Shown: positions 1-8,247 of the stretch, in pieces
Layout of the letters: the number at the start of each line of letters is the position of its first letter
How positions within the stretch are numbered: position 1 is the first letter of the stretch
Translations under genes and position numbers: made by a program
The notes under the pieces: generated by a model
What the model was told of the DNA's origin: nothing
Databases searched by the model: none
Seen by the model: the letters and a program-made list of their open reading frames with translations, nothing else
Assembly (NCBI GenBank): GCA_934663885.1
Contig: CAKUKW010000024.1
Location: forward strand, 1-16,030
DNA from: an uncultured Tidjanibacter sp.
GTDB taxonomy: Bacteria; Bacteroidota; Bacteroidia; Bacteroidales; Rikenellaceae
Length of the DNA stretch: 16,030 nucleotides
Direction: 5' to 3'

Positions 1-545
1 CTACCACTTTGGAAATCAATGAAAAAGGGATAGAAAATGCCTCTATATTTGCAACTGAAAACGGGCAAACCGTCATACAGAGCACTCCGGGCGAAGTCCT
101 CCAGAACCAAACCGGAACGGGTGCTTTTCCCGGCCAGTCGGAAGATAATTCAGGCGAGATAGATTTAGTTATCAAAAACGAGCCAGAGGGGGAATTAGAT
201 ACTGACGAGGACGGGGATTTAGATACCTGGGAAAGCGAGGCGACGGAGGACGGAGCCGGGGGAAGTATGGCGCAGGGGATCGGCTTTGAAGAACTGGCGG
301 GAATGGTGCGGACGGTGGAAACTGCCGAAAGTGCAACCACCCCGGAGCGCGAAGAAGCCGGGCGGGTGCTGGTCGAGATTCGCAGGACTGAAATCTTTGA
401 ACAGCTTGCCACCGACGAGCCGAAAAAGAAAGTAGTGTCCTCGCTTATGGACGATTACTTTTCCGCTTTCTACCGACGGATGGAAACTTTACCCGACGGA
501 GCGGTAAAAGCCCCTGCCGGATTTAACCCGCGAGGTTTTGCCTGA
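1..545 (+). CDS. Conjugal transfer protein of TraC/TraD type, 3' part
   Basis: The reading frame is open to the left edge, so this is the 3' part of a longer gene. The TTG at 9 need not be the true start. About 180 residues are visible. The first half is low in complexity and strongly acidic (runs of E and D around residues 45-80 of the visible part). The second half looks folded and predicted helical, ending in a short motif MDDYFSAFYRR followed by a Pro/Gly tail. In CTnDOT-type elements the positions just before traE are held by traC and traD, cytoplasmic or poorly characterised proteins near the ParA-like TraA. I assign this gene to that group by position and by its acidic character, not by a diagnostic motif. 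It ends with TGA 154 bases before traE. Confidence is high that it is coding and moderate on identity. Confidence 0.6.
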   Translation, partial: TTLEINEKGIENASIFATENGQTVIQSTPGEVLQNQTGTGAFPGQSEDNSGEIDLVIKNEPEGELDTDEDGDLDTWESEATEDGAGGSMAQGIGFEELAGMVRTVETAESATTPEREEAGRVLVEIRRTEIFEQLATDEPKKKVVSSLMDDYFSAFYRRMETLPDGAVKAPAGFNPRGFA

Positions 546-649
546 TTGTCGAACGTAAAAGAAAAACAGATGAAAGAAAGAGATTACGGATAGCTACGCG
601 CTACCAACCACTAAAAAATCAGAGAAGTAAAAAAGTAACAAAAAATCCC

Positions 650-684
650 GGCGGTAAGGGGGAATAATCCCACCCCCTGCCGCC
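650..684 (+). promoter_or_regulatory. GC-rich hairpin in traE leader
   Basis: The 546-699 gap holds an imperfect stem. GGCGG (650-654) pairs with CCGCC (680-684), and AGGGGG (657-662) pairs with CCCCCT (673-678), separated by a small internal loop. It is followed by an A-rich tract and ATCAAGCAATG, where the final ATG is the traE start. There is no U-run after the stem, so a plain terminator is unlikely. A leader or processing/stability element between traD and the abundant pilin-like product fits better. Upstream (546-649) is A-rich, with nothing else I can name. Confidence 0.5.
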
Positions 685-699
685 TTAAAAAATCAAGCA

Positions 700-1002
700 A
701 TGACAAAAAAGAAAATCTTATTGTCTGCGGTCGTAATTGTAGCCGCAGCAGCAGACGCTTTCGCCCAGGGTAACGGTGTAGGTGGTATTACGGATGCTAC
801 AAACATGGTAACATCGTATTTCGACCCAGGAACAAAACTGATATACGCCATAGGCGCGGTCGTGGGGCTTATCGGAGGCGTAAAAGTTTACGGCAAGTTT
901 TCCAGCGGCGACCCGGACACGGCAAAAACTGCCGCGTCGTGGTTTGGAGCCTGCATTTTCCTTATCGTGGCCGCGACTATCCTGCGCTCTTTCTTCCTTT
1001 AA
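700..1002 (+). CDS. traE: TraE, DUF4134 pilin-like conjugation protein
   Basis: The product is a 100-residue inner-membrane protein. Residues 1-22 form a signal peptide (KKK, hydrophobic core, cleavage after AFA). Two hydrophobic segments follow, at about 46-63 and 80-98, joined by a short polar loop (SSGDPDTAK). This size and topology match the Bacteroides TraE family (DUF4134), generally regarded as the VirB2-like pilin subunit. Its place directly before the VirB3-like traF and the VirB4-like traG supports this. The start is the ATG after ATCAAGCA, since no other ATG gives a complete signal peptide. The gene begins the tightly packed tra run and is separated from traF by only 22 bases containing a start-codon hairpin. 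The pilin role is inferred from the family and the order. Confidence 0.93.
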   Translation: MTKKKILLSAVVIVAAAADAFAQGNGVGGITDATNMVTSYFDPGTKLIYAIGAVVGLIGGVKVYGKFSSGDPDTAKTAASWFGACIFLIVAATILRSFFL

Positions 1003-1004
1003 TC

Positions 1005-1031
1005 ACTCCATAAAAAGCAATATTATGGAGT
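1005..1031 (+). promoter_or_regulatory. Perfect hairpin burying the traF start codon
   Basis: ACTCCATAA (1005-1013) and TTATGGAGT (1023-1031) are perfect 9-bp inverted arms around a 9-base loop. The traF ATG (1025-1027) lies inside the right arm, and the left arm starts two bases after the traE stop codon (1000-1002). A ribosome ending traE would cover and melt the left arm. The arrangement therefore suggests translational coupling of traF to traE. The pairing is seen directly. The coupling is inference. Confidence 0.6.
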
Positions 1032-1360
1032 ACAATGTAAATAAAGGCATTGGAAAAAGCGTCGAGTTTAAGGGGCTTAAAAGTCAGTACCTTTTCATAT
1101 TTGCGGGCGGCCTGCTGTCCGTGTTCGTTCTGTTCGTCATTTTCTACATGGCGGGCGTCGATCAGTGGATATGTATAGGCTTCGGGGTTATCTCCGCGTC
1201 GGTGTTGGTTTGGTTTACCTTCCGGCTCAACGCGCAGTATGGCGAATTTGGGTTAATGAAGCTAATGGCAAAACGCCAGCATCCCCGTTACCTTATCAAC
1301 CGCCGGAACTCGCGCCGCTTTTTCCTCTATCCTAAAAGGAAGGAGGTGGCTTATGCGTAA
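1025..1360 (+). CDS. traF: TraF, DUF4133 VirB3-like membrane protein
   Basis: The product is a 111-residue small membrane protein with two adjacent hydrophobic segments (about 22-43 and 47-67). A strongly basic C-terminus follows (RQHPRYLINRRNSRR). This is the usual form of the Bacteroides TraF family (DUF4133), the VirB3-like partner of the VirB4-type ATPase. The start at 1025 was chosen over an in-frame position near 944 because the latter lies inside traE and would add an unrelated stretch. The protein begins MEYNVNKGIGK, as expected for the family. The 3' end overlaps traG by 8 bases, and its last codons hold the purine-rich ribosome-binding sequence of traG. Location should be the inner membrane at the channel base. 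Confidence 0.92.
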   Translation: MEYNVNKGIGKSVEFKGLKSQYLFIFAGGLLSVFVLFVIFYMAGVDQWICIGFGVISASVLVWFTFRLNAQYGEFGLMKLMAKRQHPRYLINRRNSRRFFLYPKRKEVAYA

Positions 1361-3854
1361 CACAATGAAAGCCGCCACCATAGAGAGTAAATTTCCGCTA
1401 CTGGCGGTGGAAAACGGCTGTATAATCTCAAAGGATGCGGATATTACGATAGCCTACCGGGTGGATTTGCCCGAACTCTATACGGTAACGAACGCAGAAT
1501 ACGAAGCGATACATTCCGCCTGGAATAAGGCTATAAAGGTGCTTCCCGATTACTCGGTCATTCATAAGCAGGATTGGTTTGTAAAAGAGAACTACCGACC
1601 TGCCACCGACGAGGAAGATATGAGTTTCTTATCCCGGAGTTTTGAAAGGCACTTTAACGAGCGTCCTTACCTTAATCATACCGCTTTCCTGTTCCTGACA
1701 AAGACGACGAAAGAGCGTATGCGTATGCAGTCGAATTTTTCAACACTATGTCGTGGTGCTATTATACCGAAAGAGATTAATAAGGACACGGCACAAAAAT
1801 TTCTGGAGGCGGTCGGACAGTTTGAGCGTATCGTGAACGATAGCGGGTTTGTAAAGCTGACCCGGCTTTCGTCGGACGAAATTACGGGAACGCCGGATGC
1901 TCCGGGGTTGGTGGAAAAATACTTTGCCCTTTCGCTGGACGATACGACCTGTCTGGAAGATATGGAACTCGGAGCGGACGGCCTGCGCATTGGTGCAAAA
2001 AACATCTGCCTGCATACGGTTTCGGACGTGGAGGATTTGCCGGGAACGGTTGCAACGGATATGCGGTACGAACGCTTATCCACCGACCGGAGCGACTGCC
2101 GCCTTTCGTTCGCCGCACCTGTGGGGCTTCTGCTGTCCTGCGACCATGTATATAATCAGTACATTTTCCTGGACGATTCGGCGGAAAACCTGCGGAGGTT
2201 TGAAAAGTCAGCCCGCAATATGCAGTCCTTATCCCGCTACTCGCGCGGAAATCAGATAAATAAGGAATGGATAGACAAGTATTTGAACGAAGCGCATAGC
2301 TTCGGGCTTACCTCTGTCCGGGCGCACTTTAACGTAATGGCGTGGTCTGACGATGTCCAGGAACTAAAGCATATCCGTAACGATGTCGGCAGCCAGCTTG
2401 CGCTAATGGAGTGTAAGCCCAGGCATAACACGGTCGATGCCGCTACCCTGTATTGGGCGGGTATGCCGGGGAACGCCGGGGATTTTCCTTCGGAGGAAAG
2501 TTTTTATACGTTTATAGAGCCTGCCCTGTGTTTCTTCACACAGGAAACGAACTATAAATCTTCTCCGTCGCCCTTCGGTATCAAAATGGCCGACCGGGTT
2601 TCGGGTAAGCCTATCCATGTGGATATATCGGACTTGCCGATGAAACGCGGAATAACCACCAACCGAAATAAATTCGTGTTGGGGCCTTCCGGCTCCGGCA
2701 AGTCCTTTTTTATGAACCACCTTGTAAGGCAGTATTGGGAACAGGGTACGCACGTCGTCCTGGTCGATACGGGTAACAGCTATCAGGGGCTTTGTGAAAT
2801 GGTGCGCCGGAAAACGAAAGGCCAGGACGGTATCTATTATACCTATACCGAAGAAAGCCCTATATCCTTCAATCCCTTTTACACGGACGATTATGTTTTT
2901 GACGTGGAAAAGAAGGACAGTATTAAAACGCTGCTCCTGACGTTGTGGAAATCTGACGACGACCGGGTAAGCAAAACGGAAAGCGGGGAACTCGGCAGCG
3001 CGGTATCGGCCTATATCGACCGGATCAGGACAGACCGCACTATCGTACCGTGCTTTAATACTTTCTATGAGTATATGCGGGACGACTACCGCCGGGAACT
3101 GGACGAGCGCGAGATAAAAGTAAGCCTCCAGGACTTCAATATCGACAATATGCTTACCACCCTGCGGCAATACTACAAAGGTGGCCGTTTCGACTTCCTG
3201 CTGAACTCGGCGGAAAATATCGACCTGCTGAATAAATCCTTTATCGTCTTTGAAATTGATTCCATAAAAGAGAACAAAGAATTGTTCCCGGTGGTAACGA
3301 TTATCATTATGGAGGCTTTCATCAACAAAATGAGGCGGTTAAAGGGTGTCAGAAAGCAACTGATCGTCGAGGAAGCCTGGAAAGCCCTTTCGTCCGCGAA
3401 CATGGCGGAATACCTTAAATATATGTATAAGACTGTCCGAAAGTATTTCGGGGAGGCCATTGTGGTAACGCAGGAGGTGGACGATATTATTGCCTCGCCG
3501 ATTGTCAAGGAGAGCATCATAAATAACTCCGACTGTAAAATCCTTCTCGATCAGCGCAAGTATATGAATAAGTTTGACAGCATACAAGCGCTGTTAGGGC
3601 TTACCGAAAAAGAGAAGGGGCAAATACTGTCTATCAACATGGCGAACAATCCGAGCCGCAGGTATAAAGAGGTTTGGTTTGGCCTGGGCGGGGTGCAGTC
3701 GGCGGTGTACGCGACCGAGGTAAGTATGGAGGAATATATGACCTATACGACCGAGGAAAGCGAAAAACTGGAGGTGTTCAAAAAGTCCGACGAACTGGGC
3801 GGCAATTATGAACTGGCGATAAAGCAGATAGCCGAAGCAAAACGTAACGGATAA
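1353..3854 (+). CDS. traG: TraG, VirB4-family conjugation ATPase
   Basis: The 833-residue product is the main ATPase of the mating channel. Walker A is GPSGSGKS at residues 444-451. The Walker B-type strand is LIVEEAW, with acidic residues E673 and E674. A QEVDDI stretch follows about 50 residues later, typical of the VirB4/TraG motor. The N-terminal 400 residues form the channel-facing domain of the family, and the length matches Bacteroides TraG. It would power pilus assembly and substrate movement at the inner membrane, working with TraE and TraF upstream. The start ATG overlaps the traF stop. GGAGG at 1342-1346 sits six bases before it, unusual for this phylum. A second in-frame ATG (1365) is a possible alternative. 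This is the VirB4-type TraG of Bacteroides elements, not the coupling protein called TraG in F-like plasmids. Confidence 0.96.
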   Translation: MRNTMKAATIESKFPLLAVENGCIISKDADITIAYRVDLPELYTVTNAEYEAIHSAWNKAIKVLPDYSVIHKQDWFVKENYRPATDEEDMSFLSRSFERHFNERPYLNHTAFLFLTKTTKERMRMQSNFSTLCRGAIIPKEINKDTAQKFLEAVGQFERIVNDSGFVKLTRLSSDEITGTPDAPGLVEKYFALSLDDTTCLEDMELGADGLRIGAKNICLHTVSDVEDLPGTVATDMRYERLSTDRSDCRLSFAAPVGLLLSCDHVYNQYIFLDDSAENLRRFEKSARNMQSLSRYSRGNQINKEWIDKYLNEAHSFGLTSVRAHFNVMAWSDDVQELKHIRNDVGSQLALMECKPRHNTVDAATLYWAGMPGNAGDFPSEESFYTFIEPALCFFTQETNYKSSPSPFGIKMADRVSGKPIHVDISDLPMKRGITTNRNKFVLGPSGSGKSFFMNHLVRQYWEQGTHVVLVDTGNSYQGLCEMVRRKTKGQDGIYYTYTEESPISFNPFYTDDYVFDVEKKDSIKTLLLTLWKSDDDRVSKTESGELGSAVSAYIDRIRTDRTIVPCFNTFYEYMRDDYRRELDEREIKVSLQDFNIDNMLTTLRQYYKGGRFDFLLNSAENIDLLNKSFIVFEIDSIKENKELFPVVTIIIMEAFINKMRRLKGVRKQLIVEEAWKALSSANMAEYLKYMYKTVRKYFGEAIVVTQEVDDIIASPIVKESIINNSDCKILLDQRKYMNKFDSIQALLGLTEKEKGQILSINMANNPSRRYKEVWFGLGGVQSAVYATEVSMEEYMTYTTEESEKLEVFKKSDELGGNYELAIKQIAEAKRNG

Positions 3855-3866
3855 AAGAAGGTAGCC

Positions 3867-4178
3867 ATGTTCAGCAAGTGTAATATATACGATCCGTGTA
3901 CCGCGCATCTGGATTTCGACCTGTGGGAGATCACGGGACGTTGGGTAAGCCGGGAGGGTGCGCCAGCGGTAACTGTTTACCGCAATACTTCCCGCAAGCG
4001 GGGAGGCATCCGGCTCCGTCTTACTTACAACAACCCGCAGGTGGTCTGTGATTGTACGCTGTACTGCGTGTTCGGTCAGTATTACATAGACCTGTACGGG
4101 CGCATCGGAATTGCCTACGACCGGGAGCGGGAGATAATCATACTTTCCGCTTTCGGCGAATATGTACGGGCGGAGTAA
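3867..4178 (+). CDS. traH: TraH, DUF3876 conjugation-cluster protein
   Basis: The 103-residue protein has no signal peptide and no clear membrane segment. It reads like a small beta-rich domain: DLWEITGRWVSREG, then VYRN, RGGIRLRLTY, CTLYCVFGQYYIDLYGRIGIAYD and IIILSAFGEYVRAE. The pattern fits DUF3876, the family found between traG and traI in CTnDOT-like elements. The TGRW motif near residue 25 and the LYG turn are the features I relied on. The biochemical role is not established. It begins 12 bases after the traG stop and is followed by a short gap with a hairpin before traI. Identity rests mostly on position plus this pattern. Confidence 0.8.
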   Translation: MFSKCNIYDPCTAHLDFDLWEITGRWVSREGAPAVTVYRNTSRKRGGIRLRLTYNNPQVVCDCTLYCVFGQYYIDLYGRIGIAYDREREIIILSAFGEYVRAE

Positions 4179-4181
4179 CCT

Positions 4182-4196
4182 GCGGGCTGCTCCCGC
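4182..4196 (+). promoter_or_regulatory. Hairpin in traI leader
   Basis: GCGGG (4182-4186) and CCCGC (4192-4196) form a perfect 5-bp stem with loop CTGCT, starting three bases after the traH stop. An alternative pairing of GGGCGG before the stop with CCGCCC also exists. ATCAAGTAATA follows at 4203-4213, then an A-rich run up to the traI start at 4232. The same hairpin plus ATCAAG layout occurs before traE and traN. Confidence 0.4.
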
Positions 4197-4231
4197 CCTT
4201 CAATCAAGTAATAACAAAAAAATTTATAGCG

Positions 4232-4852
4232 ATGAAAAAGATTCTTTTAAGCCTTATCGTGCTGGCGGTATGCGGCACTTATCAGGCAAAAGCGCAATGG
4301 GCGGTTATCGACCCGTCCAACCTGGCGCAAAATATTCTTACGGTCGGTAAGACGGGAACGACTGCCGCCAACGTAATTAACTCCTTCAAGGAAATGCAGA
4401 AGATTTACAGCCAGGGAAAGGAGTATTACGACAAATTGCAGGCGGTACACAATCTTATCAAGGATGCCCGGAAAGTAAAGGAAACGGTGGCAATGGTATC
4501 GGAAATATCGCAGATATATTCCACCAACTTCAACAAAATGCTTTCGGATAAAAATTTCACTGTCGCGGAACTGGAAGCCATATCGAACGGATATACGATA
4601 CTGCTAAAGCAGAGCGGAAACCTTATCAGTGATATAAAAGATTTGGTTTCCGGCTCTAACGGGCTTTCCATGACCGACGCCGAGCGTATGGAGTTAATCG
4701 ACAAAATATATACTAAAATGGTCGATTACCGTAACCTGACCCGGTACTTTTCAAAGAAAAGCATATCCGTTTCATTTATCCGCAGCCAGGAAAAGGGCGA
4801 TATGGAACGGGTACGCGCCCTGTATGGTGATCCCTCCGAAAGATATTGGTAA
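4232..4852 (+). CDS. traI: TraI, DUF4141 secreted conjugation protein
   Basis: The 206-residue product is probably periplasmic. The signal peptide spans residues 1-21 (KK, hydrophobic core, cleavage after AKA, then QWAVIDPSNLAQN). The rest is predicted largely helical, with amphipathic stretches from about 40 to 110 and a C-terminus ending in GDPSERYW. DPSNLAQNI near the mature N-terminus is typical of VirB5/TrbJ-like minor pilus subunits, and the DUF4141/TraI family of Bacteroides elements fits. The start at 4232 was chosen because it gives a clean signal peptide. An upstream in-frame opening near 4052 lies within traH. traJ follows after three bases, so the two are probably translationally coupled. 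It is unrelated to the F-plasmid relaxase TraI despite the name. Confidence 0.9.
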   Translation: MKKILLSLIVLAVCGTYQAKAQWAVIDPSNLAQNILTVGKTGTTAANVINSFKEMQKIYSQGKEYYDKLQAVHNLIKDARKVKETVAMVSEISQIYSTNFNKMLSDKNFTVAELEAISNGYTILLKQSGNLISDIKDLVSGSNGLSMTDAERMELIDKIYTKMVDYRNLTRYFSKKSISVSFIRSQEKGDMERVRALYGDPSERYW

Positions 4853-4855
4853 GCT

Positions 4856-5857
4856 ATGATGTTGTTAGCAATAGATTTCGATAACCTGCATCAAGTTTTA
4901 CGGAATTTGTATCAGGAAATGATGCCTCTTTGCGGCGACATGATAGGTGTCGCCAAAGGGGTGGCAGGATTGGGTGCGCTGTTCTATGTGGCGTACCGTG
5001 TTTGGCAAGCCCTCTCGCGGGCGGAGCCTATCGACGTATTCCCGCTCCTACGGCCTTTCGCTATCGGGCTTTGCATTATGTTCTTCCCGACTTTCGTGCT
5101 GGGGACTATCAATGCCGTTATGTCGCCCGTTGTGAAAGGCACGCACGGTATTTTGGAAAGTCAGATAACAGACGTACAGAGTTTACAGGCGGAGAAAGAT
5201 CAACTGGAATACGATGCGCGTGTACGTGAGGGAAAGGCATGGCTTGTCGATGATGAGGTGTACGACCAAAAGATGAAGGATTTGGGAATATGGGACACGC
5301 CGGAGATTATCGGTATGTGGGGCGAAAGGCTTTGGTACGATATAAAGATGTGGTTCCGGCAGTTGGTACGGGATTTCTTCGAGTTACTGTTTAATGCCGC
5401 TGCCCTGACTATTGACACACTACGTACTTTCTTCCTTGTGGTGCTGTCAATATTGGGGCCGCTGGCATTTGCCCTGTCGATTTACGACGGTTTCCAATCC
5501 ACACTGACAAACTGGATTTCCCGGTATATCAGCGTGTATTTATGGCTGCCTGTCGCCGATCTGTTTTCGGCTGTGCTTTCCAAAATACAGGCGCTTATGC
5601 TCAAAGCGGATATTGCCTTACTCAAAGACCCGTCCTATGTGCCTGACGGCGGGAATGGCGTGTATATAATCTTCCTGATAATAGGAATTATCGGCTATTT
5701 CTCAATCCCGACGGTTGCAGGCTGGATTATCCAGGCCGGAGGCGGTACGGGTACGCGCGGGGTTAATACGGCGGCAGGCAAAGGGGCTGCAATGGCCGGA
5801 GGTGTTGCCGGAGCCGCTGCGGGTAATATATCAGGCCGATTATTAGGTAAAAAATAG
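4856..5857 (+). CDS. traJ: TraJ, VirB6-like polytopic membrane protein
   Basis: The 333-residue inner-membrane protein has hydrophobic segments at about 28-50, 63-88, 172-188, 190-210, 222-245 and 268-293. A long hydrophilic, predicted helical loop (about 95-165) separates the first pair from the rest. The last 40 residues are a Gly/Ala-rich tail ending GRLLGKK. This is the form of the Bacteroides TraJ family, the VirB6/TrbL-like channel component. It starts three bases after traI; ATGATG offers two adjacent start codons. The downstream gap to traK carries a short hairpin that overlaps the traJ stop codon. Confidence 0.93.
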   Translation: MMLLAIDFDNLHQVLRNLYQEMMPLCGDMIGVAKGVAGLGALFYVAYRVWQALSRAEPIDVFPLLRPFAIGLCIMFFPTFVLGTINAVMSPVVKGTHGILESQITDVQSLQAEKDQLEYDARVREGKAWLVDDEVYDQKMKDLGIWDTPEIIGMWGERLWYDIKMWFRQLVRDFFELLFNAAALTIDTLRTFFLVVLSILGPLAFALSIYDGFQSTLTNWISRYISVYLWLPVADLFSAVLSKIQALMLKADIALLKDPSYVPDGGNGVYIIFLIIGIIGYFSIPTVAGWIIQAGGGTGTRGVNTAAGKGAAMAGGVAGAAAGNISGRLLGKK

Positions 5858-5870
5858 ACAAATAGTGTCT
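5856..5870 (+). promoter_or_regulatory. Short hairpin in traK leader
   Basis: AGACA (5856-5860) and TGTCT (5866-5870) form a 5-bp stem around AATAG, overlapping the traJ stop and followed by TTT. It is weak alone. ACAAGTAAATG (5893-5903), ending in the traK start, resembles the ATCAAG leaders of traE, traI and traN. It might be a weak attenuator or a processing site. Confidence 0.3.
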
Positions 5871-5900
5871 TTTATTAATTTCAAAAAAACGAACAAGTAA

Positions 5901-6524
5901 ATGGAGTTCAAATCATTAAAGAATATAGAAACATCATTTAAGCAGATACGTCTTTTCGGTATCGTGTTCCTTGTGTTGTGCGCTGGCATTACGGGTTATT
6001 CCGTATGGTCGTCGTACAGCTTCGCCGAGGCACAACGCCAGCGTATTTATGTAATGGACGGGGGCAAAAGCCTTATGCTTGCGCTTTCCCAGGATATGAC
6101 ACAAAACCGCCCTGTGGAGGCACGCGAACACGTCCGCCGTTTCCATGAGCTGTTTTTTACTCTCTCGCCCGATAAATCGGCCATTGAAAGCAACGTAAAC
6201 CGGGCTTTGTTCCTGGTGGATAAAAGTGCTTTCAAATACTATCAGGATATGGCCGAGAAGGGATATTACAACAGGATTATATCGGGGAATATCAATCAGA
6301 TTATCCAGGTGGATAGTATCGCCTGCAACCTGGATGTGTACCCGTACACTGCGGTAACATACGCCCGGCAAATGATTATCCGGCAGTCGAATGTTACCGA
6401 GCGCAGCCTGGTAACGCGCTGCAACCTGATTAATTCTGTAAGGTCTGACAATAACCCTCACGGTTTCACTATGGAACGTTTCGAGATTGTGGAAAACCGG
6501 GACATCCGGGTAACGGAAAGGTAA
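5901..6524 (+). CDS. traK: TraK, VirB8-like bitopic membrane protein
   Basis: The 207-residue protein has a short cytoplasmic N-terminus (MEFKSLKNIETSFKQIR), a single membrane segment at about 18-37 and a periplasmic domain of about 165 residues. This topology and size match Bacteroides TraK, which is known to have the NTF2-like fold of VirB8. The stretch around residues 75-95 (EHVRRFHELFFTLSPDK) and the sequence VTRCNL near 170 are the family-like parts I used. In type IV secretion it would nucleate the inner-membrane and periplasmic channel, joining TraM (VirB10-like) and TraJ. traL follows after four bases. Confidence 0.92.
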   Translation: MEFKSLKNIETSFKQIRLFGIVFLVLCAGITGYSVWSSYSFAEAQRQRIYVMDGGKSLMLALSQDMTQNRPVEAREHVRRFHELFFTLSPDKSAIESNVNRALFLVDKSAFKYYQDMAEKGYYNRIISGNINQIIQVDSIACNLDVYPYTAVTYARQMIIRQSNVTERSLVTRCNLINSVRSDNNPHGFTMERFEIVENRDIRVTER

Positions 6525-6528
6525 AGCT

Positions 6529-6813
6529 ATGGCAAAGAATATTTTTAAGAACATCGGCGAGCATATAGAGGATTTCCTGCGGAGTATCTGCGGCAGGATA
6601 ACGCCCGACAAAAGGGTAATCGTAATCCTTACTATGCTGGTCGTGTTCGGCGGCCTTTCTATCTATATGACCGTTTCCTCGATTTACAATTTCGGTAAGG
6701 ACAAGGGAAAACAGATGCAGGTAGAACAAATGGAAATCCTTAAACTCCAACTGGAGCAACAAAGGGACAGTATTCACAGACAAAATTTATATGAATATGA
6801 AGGAGCAGAATAA
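6529..6813 (+). CDS. traL: TraL, DUF3989 small membrane protein
   Basis: The 94-residue protein has one membrane segment (about 29-50). It starts with a basic cytoplasmic N-terminus and ends in a charged, Gln-rich predicted coiled coil (about 57-85). This is the standard layout of TraL (DUF3989) between traK and traM in Bacteroides conjugation clusters. Its role is not known in detail; a scaffold or adaptor beside the VirB10-like TraM is plausible. The last 23 bases overlap the start of traM, implying coupled translation. The start is the ATG four bases after traK. Confidence 0.9.
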   Translation: MAKNIFKNIGEHIEDFLRSICGRITPDKRVIVILTMLVVFGGLSIYMTVSSIYNFGKDKGKQMQVEQMEILKLQLEQQRDSIHRQNLYEYEGAE

Positions 6814-8203
6814 TAATGAAGGGCAAACGCCGAAGGAAGCGCCCGCGCCCGAAATAAAGCAGGAGGTTAAAAAGGAGCCTCCGAAGTCGGCATCGGGCAA
6901 AAAGGAACTGACGCCCGCGCAGATGCAGAAACGCCGGAAAATGCTTGTAATGCCTCTTTTCTTCCTGCTGTTTGCAGGGGCAATGTGGCTGATCTTCGCC
7001 CCGTCGAAAAAGGAAGGCGACGGGGCTGCCGGGGCGGACGGCTTCAATTCGGAGATACCGACGCCCAAAGACGAAGGTATCTACACGGACAAGCGGACAG
7101 CCTACGAACAGGAAGCGCAACGCCAGCGCGAACAGGAACGGATGCGCTCTTTACAGGATTTTTCCACCATGTTCGAGCAGACCGAAGAGCAAAAGCAGGA
7201 GGAATACGAACGCCAGCTACGCATGGCTCCCAAACCTATCGAGTATTACGAAAACCCGGAACTGTTCGAGGGTAATAATTCCCGGACGCGGGGTAACTCT
7301 ATCCAGTCCTCCGCCGCTGCCTATCAGGATATAAACAGGCAGTTAGGGTCGTGGTATGACGAGCCGGCTACGGAGGTGGACGAGCAGGCGCAGCTTGCCG
7401 TCGAATGGAGGGTACAGGAGTTAGAGCGCCGACTGGAACAGGCCGAGGCGGAGAAAGCCGCCCAGGACGAACAGACCGCGTTACTGGAAAAGTCCTACCA
7501 ACTGGCGGCAAAGTATATGCCCGCGGGTATGCAGCCCCAGCAGCAGGAAAGCGAAGCGGCTACCACCCCAGCGCGGGATAAGGTAAATATCCAACCTGTG
7601 CGCCAGGTGCATCAAAGCGTAGTGTCGTTACTGGCCGCCCCTATGGAAGATACGGAGTTTATCGCCGCCTGGAGCCAGCCCCGTAACATGGGATTTCACA
7701 CTGCTGCCGGGAACGAAGGCGTACAGGATAAAAACAGCATCCGCGCCTGTGTCAATCAGACTATTACCCTGACAAACGGGAAGGAATTGCAAATACGGTT
7801 ACTGGAGCCGATGATAGCGGGTAAAATCCGCATCCCGGCAAATACTATCCTTATCGGCTCCTGCCGTATCGGAGGCGAACGTATGGAGGTTACGATAAAC
7901 TCTATACAGTATGCGGGTAATATTATCCCGGTCGAATTGCAGGTGTACGACCTGGACGGGCAGCGCGGAATATCCGTGCCGAACTCGGACGAGATAAACG
8001 CGGCCAAAGAAATCGCTTCACAAATGGCGCAGTCCGCCGGGTCGAGCATCACGATAACGGACGATGCAGGGTCGCAGTTTGCCGCCGATATGGGGAAAAG
8101 TCTTATACAGGGAGCAAGCCAGTACGTGAGTAAAAAAATGAGCGTGGTAAAAATAACCGTAAAAGCGAATTACGGCCTTTTGCTGCTGCCTAAAACAAAT
8201 TAA
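6791..8203 (+). CDS. traM: TraM, VirB10-like channel scaffold
   Basis: The 470-residue protein has a cytoplasmic Pro/Glu/Lys-rich N-terminus (1-50) and one membrane segment at about 51-70. A long Glu/Gln/Arg-rich, predicted coiled-coil periplasmic region covers about 100-260. The folded C-terminal domain spans about 285-470 and contains IRACVNQTITLTNGKELQIRL and IPANTILIGSCRI, the beta-strand pattern of VirB10/TrbI. This is the expected TraM of Bacteroides elements, linking the inner-membrane ATPase complex to the outer-membrane ring. Two starts are possible, 6791 and 6797 (M-N-M). Either overlaps the 3' end of traL. The C-terminus (LLLLPKTN) is followed by a 44-base gap with a hairpin before traN. 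Confidence 0.93.
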   Translation: MNMKEQNNNEGQTPKEAPAPEIKQEVKKEPPKSASGKKELTPAQMQKRRKMLVMPLFFLLFAGAMWLIFAPSKKEGDGAAGADGFNSEIPTPKDEGIYTDKRTAYEQEAQRQREQERMRSLQDFSTMFEQTEEQKQEEYERQLRMAPKPIEYYENPELFEGNNSRTRGNSIQSSAAAYQDINRQLGSWYDEPATEVDEQAQLAVEWRVQELERRLEQAEAEKAAQDEQTALLEKSYQLAAKYMPAGMQPQQQESEAATTPARDKVNIQPVRQVHQSVVSLLAAPMEDTEFIAAWSQPRNMGFHTAAGNEGVQDKNSIRACVNQTITLTNGKELQIRLLEPMIAGKIRIPANTILIGSCRIGGERMEVTINSIQYAGNIIPVELQVYDLDGQRGISVPNSDEINAAKEIASQMAQSAGSSITITDDAGSQFAADMGKSLIQGASQYVSKKMSVVKITVKANYGLLLLPKTN

Positions 8204-8213
8204 TAATAAATCG

Positions 8214-8230
8214 GTGTCGCCGTAGCGACC
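8214..8230 (+). promoter_or_regulatory. Hairpin in traN leader
   Basis: GTCGC (8216-8220) and GCGAC (8225-8229) pair around CGTA, with one further G-C pair across a bulged T. An A/T-rich tract and ATCAAGCAATG (8240-8250) follow, and the final ATG is the traN start. Those 11 bases are identical to the sequence ending in the traE start codon. Confidence 0.4.
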
Positions 8231-8247
8231 ATTAAAATTATCAAGCA

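Noticed and set aside
2403..3170. 255-residue open frame on the minus strand inside traG
   Set aside because: It is a shadow of a strongly supported ATPase gene, with no family signature and no leader of its own.
5934..6611. 225-residue open frame antisense to traK and traL
   Set aside because: It lies opposite two well-supported tra genes and crosses their junction without any plausible start context or domain.
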